A stretch of DNA of 64,000 nt from Gossypium raimondii. Lineage: Eukaryota; Streptophyta; Magnoliopsida; Malvales; Malvaceae. The DNA is taken from positions 5,642,001-5,706,000 of the forward strand of contig NC_068565.1 in assembly GCF_025698545.1 (NCBI RefSeq), given 5' to 3'. The notes under the pieces are model-generated. The model was given only the letters and a program-made list of their open reading frames with translations, searched no databases and was not told the origin of the DNA. The position numbers were made by a program, and so were the translations under genes. Of the stretch, positions 34,105 through 43,583 are shown piece by piece; within the stretch, counting starts at the first letter, position 1; each line of letters begins with the position of its first letter.

Positions 34105-35475
34105 ATGAGCAAATCAGGCTGCTCAAAGCTTCACATCGCCATGTTTCCCTGGGTTGCATATGGTCATTTCATTCCCTACCTTCATCTCTCAAATAAGTTG
34201 GCTCATAAAGGCCATAAAATTTCCTTCTTTCTGCCCAAAGGAGTTCAACCAAAGCTTGAAAACCTGAACCAATACCCCAACTTGATTCGGTTCTTTCCTC
34301 TACATATACCCCATGTCGATGGCCTCCCTCCAGGTGCTGAAACTACATCTGTTGTTCCTATGAACCAACAAAAATACCTTGCTTTTGCCGTAGATCAAAC
34401 CAGGGACCAAGTTGAAGGAATCTTAAAGGTTATAAAACCTGATATGGTTTTTTATGATTTCTGGTTTTGGATCCCAGACTTGGCTCGCCAGCTTGGGATC
34501 CTCCCCATATTCTATGTAGTGGTTTCCTCGATGATCATGTCGATTGGGCCAAGCACCAAGACTCTAACCAAAGAAATGACTGTAGAAGAGGTGACGAAAT
34601 TGCCTCCTGATTACCCTTCTTCCATTGTGAAATTCAAAGCTGAAGAGGCTGCTGTATTGTTGTTTGGGGCTGAGGATTTCGGGAGTGAACTGTCGTTTGG
34701 GGAACGGATAAGGACTGCTGTGAGTGGAAGTGATGCTATTGCCTTCAGGACTTGCCGTGAAACCGAGGGACCATTTTGCGACTATGTTGCTCGAGGATAT
34801 GGGAAGCCTGTTTTGTTATCAGGGCCTTGCTTCCCTGAAACAAAGACCCAACAGCTTGATGAGAAATGGGTTAGTTGGTTAAGCCAGTTCGAGCCAGGTT
34901 CTGTTGTGTTTTGCTCATTTGGAAGCCAGAGTGTGTTACAGAAGGACGAGTTCCAGGAGTTGGTGCTTGGGTTTGAGCTATGTGGGCTACCATTTTTGGT
35001 AGCTTTAAAGCCACCCCAAGGATTCCCGACTGTTGAAGAAGCTCTGCCGGAGGGGTTTCAAGATAGGGTTGGAGGAAGAGGGTTGGTGTATGGAGGTTGG
35101 GTTCCACAAGAGCAGCTATTGCACCACCCTAACATCGGCTGTTTCGTTAACCACTGTGGGTATGGAACGATGTGGGAGTTTTTGCTTAGTGACTGCCAAA
35201 TCGTGTTGATTCCTGAAATTGGGGATCAAATTTTGAACACCAGATTAATGGTGGAAGAACTCAAGATTGGAGTTGAAGTGGAGAGAGGTAAAAACAGGGA
35301 GGTTTCAAAGGAGTCATTGAGTGAAGCCATCAAGTTTGTGATGGACAAGGACAATGAAACAGCTAATATGATGAAGAGAAACCATGCTAAGCTGAAGCAA
35401 ATACTATCTAACAGGGATCTTCAAGAAGGATATATCAACAATTTCATCCAAGCTCTGCAAGATCTTGTCAAATAG
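34105..35475 (+). CDS. UGT79-type UDP-glycosyltransferase, copy 2
   Basis: This is an intronless family-1 UDP-sugar glycosyltransferase of 456 aa, starting MSKSGCSKLH. The upstream in-frame TTG is ignored because the ATG has a good context and matches the other copies. The N-terminal acceptor domain has the catalytic histidine H21 (AYGHFIP) and its partner aspartate, probably D118 (MVFYDF). The C-terminal PSPG box spans 332-375, from WVPQEQ to GDQ, with HCGYGT in the middle. UGT79 enzymes typically add a second sugar to a flavonoid or anthocyanidin 3-O-glycoside in the cytosol (UGT79B1 of Arabidopsis adds xylose). Substrate and sugar cannot be read from the sequence. The gene has its own duplicated promoter and looks intact. 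Confidence 0.9.
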   Translation: MSKSGCSKLHIAMFPWVAYGHFIPYLHLSNKLAHKGHKISFFLPKGVQPKLENLNQYPNLIRFFPLHIPHVDGLPPGAETTSVVPMNQQKYLAFAVDQTRDQVEGILKVIKPDMVFYDFWFWIPDLARQLGILPIFYVVVSSMIMSIGPSTKTLTKEMTVEEVTKLPPDYPSSIVKFKAEEAAVLLFGAEDFGSELSFGERIRTAVSGSDAIAFRTCRETEGPFCDYVARGYGKPVLLSGPCFPETKTQQLDEKWVSWLSQFEPGSVVFCSFGSQSVLQKDEFQELVLGFELCGLPFLVALKPPQGFPTVEEALPEGFQDRVGGRGLVYGGWVPQEQLLHHPNIGCFVNHCGYGTMWEFLLSDCQIVLIPEIGDQILNTRLMVEELKIGVEVERGKNREVSKESLSEAIKFVMDKDNETANMMKRNHAKLKQILSNRDLQEGYINNFIQALQDLVK

Positions 35476-36650
35476 AGTGGCAAAATCCAAGCAATTGGTT
35501 AGAAAATGAAACTGAATCATAGGTATGATTATTGTTTTATCACATTCTTATTTTCTAATTGTCCATGCTTTTATTAATTTCAAATAAAGCAATGTTTATT
35601 AAATTACAATTTTAATATATAAATAAAAATTCAAATAAACTTTAATTGAAAGTTCCAATGAAATGAAAATTTGAAATTCAAATAAAATTCAAATAAAATA
35701 TCAATTTAAAGCAATATTTATCAAATTACAATTTAAATATATGAATAAAATTTATAATAAATATAATTTAAATAAAGAAAGCAATATTTATTAAATTACA
35801 ATTTAAATATATAAATAAAAATTCAAATAAAATTTAATTAAAATTACATTGAATTGAAATGAAATTCAAATAAAATATCAATTTAAAGCAATATTTATTA
35901 AATTATAATTTAAATATATAAATAAAAATTTAATTCAACAATTACATGACAAATGAAGTTATAATTAAAAAGAAAAAAAAGTGAAATGAAATTGAAATCA
36001 AATTCAAATGAAAAAAAAATTCGAAATGCCAATACATGACAGGCCCACACTTGTGACAGCCTTGTCAAAACAGGCCACCCAATGGTTGGCACCAGCGGCC
36101 CAATGTGCCAGATCAGCCTGTCAATGGCCGATTTCAAAAAAATTAAATTTTGTCAGGCCTATGAGGCCTAATCTGTGTCAAATCGGCCACTCAATGGCCG
36201 GCATCAGTAGACTAGACCTGCTCTGACATGTCCCGGGGCAGGGGCCAAAATTTTCTTTTCTTTTTTCCCCTTTTTACCCCTACTCAACCACTATGGTCCC
36301 CCACTTTAAATGTCATGCTTCAACCTAAAATTCGAGCACCATCGCCCATAACTATCGTTCACCATCGATCACCACCGCTGATCATAGTCGTTCATGGTTG
36401 ATCACTGTCATCGATCAACATCTATTACTGCTGATCAAGGCTAATCACCGATCACCGCCGTCGATCACTGTTGATCACCACTGATCACTCCATGGGTCTT
36501 AATCCTAATTCTCTTTTAAATGACGACAACCGCATTGCTAAAAATATGAATAAGGTAAATTTTATACCAAATGACCCATTTACTTTGAATAACTATGATA
36601 ACTTGTTTTTAAACGAGAAATATAACATTTTATATTTATTATAAATGCAG
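35476..36650. other. 3' flank of UGT copy 2
   Basis: It is a near copy of 32393-33594: the AT-rich array (35583-35940), the AATGGCCG block (36030-36225) and the GATCACC-rich stretch (36340-36490). Differences from the first copy are mostly single bases and short indels, for example an extra CATGCTTCAA near 36315, which shows a recent duplication. Only the start of the mobile-domain gene (about 36490 on) is gene-like. Confidence 0.7.
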
Positions 36651-37271
36651 GATTAGTACCGAATTGTGAGACCCCGATTACATGATCCTGAATATTTTTT
36701 CGATCTGAGGGTTTTGCCATATTTGAACGCTGTGAGTTTTAGGGTAGCCATGTACATTCAGATAGCCGATCTACAGGCCAATTTAATATTGGCCTTAGTT
36801 GAAATATGACGCCCAAAGGCACACATGTTTCACCTCTCATGTGGGGAGGTCACCATTACACTGCAAGACGTAGCAGTCTAGCTGGGGATGTCTATTAACA
36901 ACGAAGTAGTGACAGGGCCTAGAAAATTGCTCGTTCCGTGGGGCACTTGCGAATGGTTACTTAGAAGAATGCCCCCAATGATGAGGAATGAAGATTGGCC
37001 AGTCTTAAATTTACCTGGTAAGAACAAACTTCCAAAATCTACCTAGCAGTCTAACGCAAATGGACATTATCTACGCTGCAAGAGCGTTTATTCTGCAACT
37101 TATAGGTGGAGTACTGATGTCGGACGTGAGTCAAAATAAAGTCCACATCATGTACCTCCTCTTACTAGAGGACCTTGAGCAAGCCGAGATATTTAGTTGG
37201 GGCTCTGCAGTATTGGCATGCTTATACAGCAAGCTTTGTCGAGCAACAAAACCGTCTACCAAAACTATGGG
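36490..37271 (+). pseudogene. Plant-mobile-domain (MAIN/MAIL-like) gene fragment
   Basis: After a short first exon and an intron ending in GCAG at about 36650, the plus strand encodes successive blocks of the plant mobile domain. They are DQYRIVRPRLHDPEYF, VLPYLNAVSF, IADLQANLILALVE, THMFHL/GEVTITLQDV-like segments and, at about 37078-37270, RAFILQLIGGVLMSD, LLLLEDLEQAE and SWGSAVLACLYSKLCRAT. This domain occurs in MAIN/MAIL proteins, in some phosphatases and in transposons that captured it. The frame is interrupted more than once and the 3' part is replaced by an LTR-type repeat at 37272, so it is a broken copy. Confidence 0.8.
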
Positions 37272-38176
37272 TGTAACACTCCTAACCCGTATCTGTTGTC
37301 GGAATAGGGTTACAGAGCATTACCGAAGTTTTCAAATCTTACGAACACATATTTATAAACATTTCATATCATATCATTGAACATATTAAATCTAAACCAA
37401 ATCATTCATATTGTCCCTTACACGAGCCTTCGAGGCCTTAAATACATATTAGAAACAAGTTGGGACTAAATCAGAAACTTAGAGAATTTTTCAAAAAAAA
37501 TTAAAAATTTTCAACACTGCAGGGGTCACACGGCCAAGAGACACGACCATGTCTTAGGCCGTATGGACATTCGAAGTATGGACACACGATCATGTTCTAG
37601 CTTGTGTCCATACTCGTGTAACTCACTAACTTGGGTCACACGGCCAAGCCACCAGGCCGTGTACCCTTCGAAATAACCTCACACGCCCGTATGTCAGGCC
37701 GTGTGCTAGGCCGTGTAACAACTTGACTTGCAACCCTTTGAAAGCTACAGGGTACACACGGTCGTGTCACCTAACCGTGTGTCACACACGGCAGTGACAC
37801 GCTCATGTGTGGACGAAAATAGGCCATTTTACAAGCCATTTTTGTAATGACCCAAAATTCAAGGTCATAAAAAAAATATGATATCGAGCCTCCGTCTTAG
37901 TAAATTGAGTCATAAATAATTATTAGAAGCAATTATGAGTTTAGTGGAGTGCTTAATTAGGTATTAATTAGGTGAATTTAGCCTAATTTAAAGTAATAAG
38001 GAAAAAGGATCAAGTTGAATAAAGAATGAAAGCCTAATTATAGATTAAAAGAAAGTAAAAGGGCTAAAATGGCAATTAAGCCATTTATATGAAATGAGGC
38101 AGCATATATGCATTAAAATCTAAGATTTTATTTAAGTTATACATAAATATTATATATATTATTATTATAATTATTA

Positions 38177-38178
38177 AC

Positions 38179-38219
<41 letters not shown>
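38177..38219. repeat. TTA trinucleotide microsatellite
   Basis: About thirteen to fourteen uninterrupted ATT/TTA units lie within the solo-LTR-like unit. Confidence 0.9.
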
Positions 38220-38220
<1 letters not shown>

Positions 38221-39639
38221 ATAAAGTAAATAGTAGACAATTGTATGGTAATAAAATATACATGTGTAAAAATTATATTTGTACATTTGTAAACTAAACA
38301 CTCAAATTACTTATAATTTAAGTATGAAGATATTTTATAATTATTAATTGAATTAATTATATTATAATATTTTATATAATAAATAAATTAAAGACATGAC
38401 AAGTGTATGATGATGATAAGGTACAAATGTAATAATATTTATGTGTACAATCGTAATAAATGTAAATGATATTAAAATAGATATTTACTAATTATTATTT
38501 TTAAGTTAAAGATATTTATTAAATTAAATAATTAAACTATGAGACTTTTATTTGATAAACAAATTAAATATGACAATTGTAATTAAATCATTGGTACAAA
38601 TGTAGAAATATAGGTGTGACCAAATGTAAAATAAGTATTGTTATTAAAATAGATATTTATTATAATCATTATATTATGTTAATAAAATAAATAAAATATA
38701 AAAAGAAACAAAAACAAAGAATAGAAACAGAATTGAGACGAGAAGCAGGGGAGAAAAGTGAAAGAAAAGGGTAAGAAAAATAAAAGAGAAAATTAGGGAT
38801 TTGAAGCTTGAAACTTTAATTGGTAAGTTTAATCAAGTGCTTTTCTTATAAATTTGATGTTCTTGGAATCCAAGAGGTGAAATACTCTTGGATTTAAGTT
38901 GAAATTTTGAAAGTTAATAGATTTTTAGTAGGGTTTATGTTGATAGAAATTTTGATTGGAATTGAATAAAGGATTGAATTGTAAACTAAGCCATAAGTTT
39001 TGAGTTTTAGGGATTAAATTGAAATAAATTCGAAATTGGGAAAATATGCTCAAATTTTAATAGTTAAATTTTAGTTTGGATGAAATTTGAATAAAAATAG
39101 AGTGTGAATTGAATTAGGAAAGTAAGTGAACTTAGTTAGGATCAAATTGAGAATAATGAAGAAATTTAATAGAAATTCAATTATTTACCATAATTAGTGT
39201 TGTAATTAATAGTGTAAATTATTATTATTTTCGTAGCTAGCAAAGAACCAGAAGCATCGGTACAGAAGGGAAAAGAGAAGATTATCGAGGAGTAAACCCG
39301 AGAAAATCATGGTTTGTATTACTATAATTCAAATCACTTTTTATTAAATGTTTTATATAAATTTTATATTTAATAAATGAGTATAAGGTAAGTGTTAATA
39401 TTTGAGTTGAATGGGAATTGATTGGAAGGTGAATGTGTATGTATAATTGAATTGTATATTGATTTGAATGTGAAATTGAATATTGACTTGAAAAAAAAAT
39501 GGAAAGGTGAATTTTGAATTGAGTTGTGATTAAAAGTGAAAAAGTGGAATTGAATTGAAATGTGAATTTGGAGACCCTATTAACTAGTCGGGCTGAGTCG
39601 GACATAGTTGGCATGCTATAGGATTGGAAGAGTTCAGGG

Positions 39640-39800
39640 ATACTTCGACCTCGAGTCGATGAGCCACTGGGTGTTATTATATTTCTTTGGATAGATTCGA
39701 TGAGGTACTGGGTACCAACTTTCTTCGGCTTTGCCGATGAGACACTGGGTGTTAACTATTGCTTCGAACTATCCGAATGAGGCACTGGGTACTATGCCCA
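39640..39800 (+). repeat. Short tandem repeat with GATGAGGCACTGGGTGTTA units
   Basis: Four imperfect units share CGATGAG-CACTGGGT followed by GTTA or ACCA, spaced about 50-60 bp apart. The position within the LTR-like unit parallels the arrays at 25500-25850 and 27777-27925. Confidence 0.75.
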
Positions 39801-40830
39801 TACTGGAGTGTTTGGTTGGATCCGTGTATCCGCCAAAGTCCGAGTTTTGTTAATAGGGTAAATAATGAAATGATAAACTGAATAAGTTGATCAATCGAGC
39901 TATTGAAATGAAATGAAAAGTTGAATGGTGAATTGAAATGTGATATGAGATTGAGAAATGAATCTGAGGTTCAAAATGTGTCCAATTTCCAAATTGTGGA
40001 TATATGATATTAATTGATGAATTATTAATGTTGAAACATGAAATTTGAGTTTAAATTTGTATGTATGATTTTATACATTACATGCTTATTAATATTATAA
40101 TTTGAATTATGGTAATACCACTGAGTATGAAATACTCAGCGTACGGTTATTTCCGTGAGCAGGTCATTAGAGTTTAAGGTCCAGTTTAGCATCCAGAAAG
40201 ATCCCAACTCCATCAAGAAAACTTTGGTGATGTATTTCTTCCTTTTATTTAAGTGGCATGTACTAGGTGATTGTACACGAGTCATATATATATAAATATA
40301 TATGCTAAATGATCTTGGTTGTAAGTAAATGGTTATAATCTTTAGAATGATAAATAAAGTAGCGTTTTAAAGTATAAAATTATTGATTGAAATATTGGTG
40401 TTGGGTTTTTTTTGTTTTAAGTTTTCAGGGGGTTTTATGTAAAAATAAGCAGAAATGCTGTCGAAATTTTTAAAAAAATGAAGCCAATTAGCATAAATTT
40501 ATATGAATTTATGATTCTTTTATATATATTCGTGATATATTAAGAATAATTTGTGAATTGTCCGAGATGTCTGATAATGCCTCGTAATCCTGTTCCGGCG
40601 ACGGTTTAGGGTTAGGAAATGTTACAATTTTTCTCACCCATCAAGGCATATACCTACAACAAAAAATGCAAATATACACAAACCATAACAAGACACCAAA
40701 ATCATGCATATTCTAGCGTCATACTCATTTAGCTTCGTACATATGCAAATTTGTAAAAAAAGTACAAAAACTCGTAGCTATAATTTACGAAATAACTTCG
40801 TAAACATGTACGAGTTAGGACTGAATTTTT

Positions 40831-41194
40831 TTTTCCTTTTAAAGAAATCAGAACTGAATTATTATTTAATAATAATCTTTTAAAAAAGATGATTATAATA
40901 TATCTATTGGGTAAGTAGAAAACAAGAATATTTGATTATTCGTTGATTAGAAGTTATACATACTCCGTTTAATAATTACAATAGGAAAAACAGAGTTGGC
41001 ATGCGTAATTGCCTTCGTGTCAGCGTCTCTAATTTCTTAGAGGTAATGATTACAAAATATAATAAAATATTTTCAGTATGGACAAACATGATGAAGAAAA
41101 AAAAGGCGTTTGTTGTGCAATTGTTAATGGTAGGCGTTATAATTAGATCGGTTTTTTGTCTCTCAGATCACATTGTGCAAGCAAAAAAAGAAAG
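40831..41194 (+). promoter_or_regulatory. Upstream region of UGT copy 3
   Basis: The last 40 bases (GTCTCTCAGATCACATTGTG then CAAGCAAAAAAAGAAAG) match the leader of UGT copy 4 (52163-52202) and not that of copies 1 and 2. An LTR-type repeat ends only about 360 bp upstream, so the promoter of copy 3 is short or includes repeat DNA. No certain core element was seen. Confidence 0.5.
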
Positions 41195-42559
41195 ATGAGC
41201 AAATCAGGCCACTCAAAGCTTCACATCGCCATGTTTCCATGGGTTGCCTATGGTCATTTCATCCCCTTCCTTCATCTTTCTAATAAGCTGGCTCATAAAG
41301 GCCACCAAATTTCCTTCTTTCTGCCCAAAGGAGTTCAACCAAAGCTTGAAAACCTGAACCAATACCCCAACTTGATTCGGTTCTTTCCTCTACATATACC
41401 CCATGTCGATGGCCTCCCTCCAGGTGCTGAAACTACATCTGTTGTTCCTATGAACCAACAAAAATACCTTGCTTTTGCCGTAGATCAAACCAGGGACCAA
41501 GTTGAAGGAATCTTAAAGGTTATAAAACCTGATATGGTTTTTTATGATTTCTGGTTTTGGATCCCAGACTTGGCTCGCCAGCTTGGGATCCTCCCCATAT
41601 TCTATGTAGTGGTTTCCTCAATGTCGATGGGGTTAAACACCAAGGTACTAACCAAAGAAATGACTGTAGAAGAGGTGATGGAATTGCCTCCTGGTTACCC
41701 CCTTTCCACAGTGAAACTCAAACCTGAAGAGGCTGCTGTAATGTTGTTTGAGGCTGAGGATTTCGGAAGTGGACTGTCGTTTCGGGAACGGATAAGGACT
41801 GCTGTGAAAGGAAGTGATGCCATTGCCTTCAGGACTTGCAGTGAAATCGAGGAACCATTTTGTGACTTTGTCGCTGAAGGATTTGGGAAGCCTGTTTTGT
41901 TGTCAGGGCCTTGTTTGCCTGAAACGAATACCCAACAGCTTGATGAGGAATGGGTTAGTTGGTTGAGCCAGTTCGAGCCAGGGTCTGTTGTGTTTTGCTC
42001 ATTTGGAAGCCAGAGTGTGTTGCAGAAGGATGAGTTCCAGGAGTTGGTGCTTGGGTTTGAGCTATGTGGGCTACCATTTTTGGTAGCTTTAAAGCCACCC
42101 CAAGGATTCTCGACTGTTGAAGAAGCACTGCCGGAGGGGTTTCAAGATAGGGTTGGAGGAAGAGGGTTGGTGTATGGAGGTTGGGTTCCACAAGAGCAGC
42201 TATTGCACCACCCTAACATCGGCTGTTTCGTTAACCACTGTGGGTATGGAACGATGTGGGAGTTTTTGCTTAGTGACTGCCAAATCGTGTTAATACCTGA
42301 AATAGGGGATCAAATTTTGAACACCAGGTTGATGGCGAATGAACTCAAGATTGGGGTGGAAGTGGAGAGAGGTAAAAACAGGGAGGTTCCAAAGGAGTCA
42401 TTGAGTGAAGCCATCAAGTTTGTGATGGACAAGGACAATGAAACAGCTAATATGATGAAGAGAAACCATGCTAAGCTGAAGCAAATACTATCTAATAGGG
42501 ATCTTCAAGAAGGATATATCAACAATTTCATCAAAGCTCTACAAGATCTTGTCAAATAG
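41195..42559 (+). CDS. UGT79-type UDP-glycosyltransferase, copy 3
   Basis: The product is 454 aa, intronless, starting MSKSGHSKLH. The catalytic histidine in AYGHFIP, the aspartate in MVFYDF and the full PSPG box (WVPQEQ to GDQ) are kept. Compared with copy 2 it lacks two residues just after VVSSM and differs strongly in the linker stretch (VMELPPGYPLSTVKLKPEE; ETEEPFCDF-like region with SEIEEPF), so it is the most divergent copy in the centre. Yet positions 41306-41619 are identical to copy 2 (34216-34529), and the C-terminus (RLMANELKIG, EVPKES) is shared with copy 4. The frame is open. Likely role as for copy 2: sugar-on-sugar or flavonoid glycosylation, with substrate unknown. Confidence 0.9.
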   Translation: MSKSGHSKLHIAMFPWVAYGHFIPFLHLSNKLAHKGHQISFFLPKGVQPKLENLNQYPNLIRFFPLHIPHVDGLPPGAETTSVVPMNQQKYLAFAVDQTRDQVEGILKVIKPDMVFYDFWFWIPDLARQLGILPIFYVVVSSMSMGLNTKVLTKEMTVEEVMELPPGYPLSTVKLKPEEAAVMLFEAEDFGSGLSFRERIRTAVKGSDAIAFRTCSEIEEPFCDFVAEGFGKPVLLSGPCLPETNTQQLDEEWVSWLSQFEPGSVVFCSFGSQSVLQKDEFQELVLGFELCGLPFLVALKPPQGFSTVEEALPEGFQDRVGGRGLVYGGWVPQEQLLHHPNIGCFVNHCGYGTMWEFLLSDCQIVLIPEIGDQILNTRLMANELKIGVEVERGKNREVPKESLSEAIKFVMDKDNETANMMKRNHAKLKQILSNRDLQEGYINNFIKALQDLVK

Positions 42560-43583
42560 AGAGTCCAAGTTGCAAAACAAGAAGAATATATCCATTTCAT
42601 TATTTGGAATGAATTGAAGAGTAGTCCTTGCAGATTAGCTCTCAAAAGGATTTGGTCAAGGTTCTTTCACCATGTTAAACGGCATCTAATGATGCTGCTC
42701 ATTTTCTAGCCAAAAATGGACTGAATAGTAATACTGCCACTATGTGGGTGGAAGATTACCCACCCATTCTTCATCTTTATGTCATCACTGGTGCTATGAA
42801 AATGTTCAATTTCAACAACAATAGCAAAAAAGTCATCCAATAGGGTAATGTAATTTGGAATGAATGTTGTTCCTAATCTACACTTAAAAATGTCATCATT
42901 TATTTATCTTTCTTTTTTGCGTTAGGGGTTAAATAAGTTCAATTCAGTCTCAATTAACCTCTCAAACAATAAAAGCATATCAAATGGTTTCCGCTGTTGA
43001 TAGTTAATGTGTTGATGTGGCTATTCATGACAGCTGAATAGACTATTATGATGCTAACATGACAAGTCCACATCAACAAAAATAATTTTTTAAAATACAA
43101 TATTTAAAAATATAAATTCAAAATGAATGGAAGTCTCGTATTTATTTGTTAGATTAATTCTGAATGTAGTTTTTTAAATTATAAAAAGTTTAAAAATAAA
43201 AACATTATAAAAATTGTAAAAATGAGAAATAAAATTTTAAAAATAAAAATAATTTAAAAATTAAATTCAAAATATATCTAGACAAACGGACATCCACTTT
43301 CAATTGAATTTTGACAGCAGTTTGTTCATATTTATTCTAGATATTTTTTTAATTTTGAAAAATTAAAATTATGAGATAAATATCAAATCTATACATGAAC
43401 TTTGCTCTAATGTGTAATCTGATAGATGAACTTTAATTTAGTATAATCATACACATAAAAACTTGAATTGTGGTTCATATATGTACATGAAACTTTGATT
43501 TTGATTCAGATGTACATTTAAAAAAAAGGAATACATACATTTATTTTTGTATTGGATTAATATAATGGTTTGTGTATGCAATA
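42560..43583. other. 3' flank of UGT copy 3, with a degraded RNase H-like remnant
   Basis: The first 30 bases (GAGTCCAAGTTGCAAAACAA) match the copy 4 3' flank. At about 42640-42790 the plus strand, read across frames, gives pieces like FFHHVKRH and AAHFLAKNGLN, reminiscent of the C-terminal RNase H of plant LINEs or domesticated relatives; this is weak. From 42940 the DNA is AT-rich, with repeated ATGAACTTT motifs at 43395-43500. No gene is recognised. Confidence 0.4.

Larger units (their letters stand above)
37843..40626 (+). mobile_element. Solo-LTR-like TG...CA repeat inserted in another repeat
   Basis: The unit begins TGTAATGACCCAAAATTCAA and ends GGTTAGGAAATGTTACA, with a perfect 5-bp target duplication ATTTT (37838-37842 and 40627-40631). 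Its 3' part shares GGGGGTTTTATGTAAAAA and AGCAGAAATGCTGTCGAAAT with the inner unit at 24319-27075, so both belong to one superfamily. It contains a TTA microsatellite (about 38177-38219) and a short tandem array (about 39640-39800). No coding domain was recognised in 2,784 bp. Confidence 0.8.
37272..40830 (-). mobile_element. Minus-strand LTR-type repeat with CACACGGCC cluster, interrupted
   Basis: It starts TGTAACACTCCTAACCCGTA, which is the reverse complement of the 3' end typical of the TGTAACA repeats in this window. From 37500 to 37815 it carries a dense cluster of CACACGGCC and GGCCGTGT motifs that I associate with cotton gypsy LTRs. It is interrupted by the unit at 37843-40626 and seems to continue to about 40830 (CTCACCCATCAAGGCATATA). 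No coding domain or second boundary was found; it is truncated. Confidence 0.6.

Noticed and set aside
42640-42790. Complete LINE or RNase H gene after UGT copy 3
   Set aside because: Only a few residues across different frames resemble RNase H; too little for a feature of its own.
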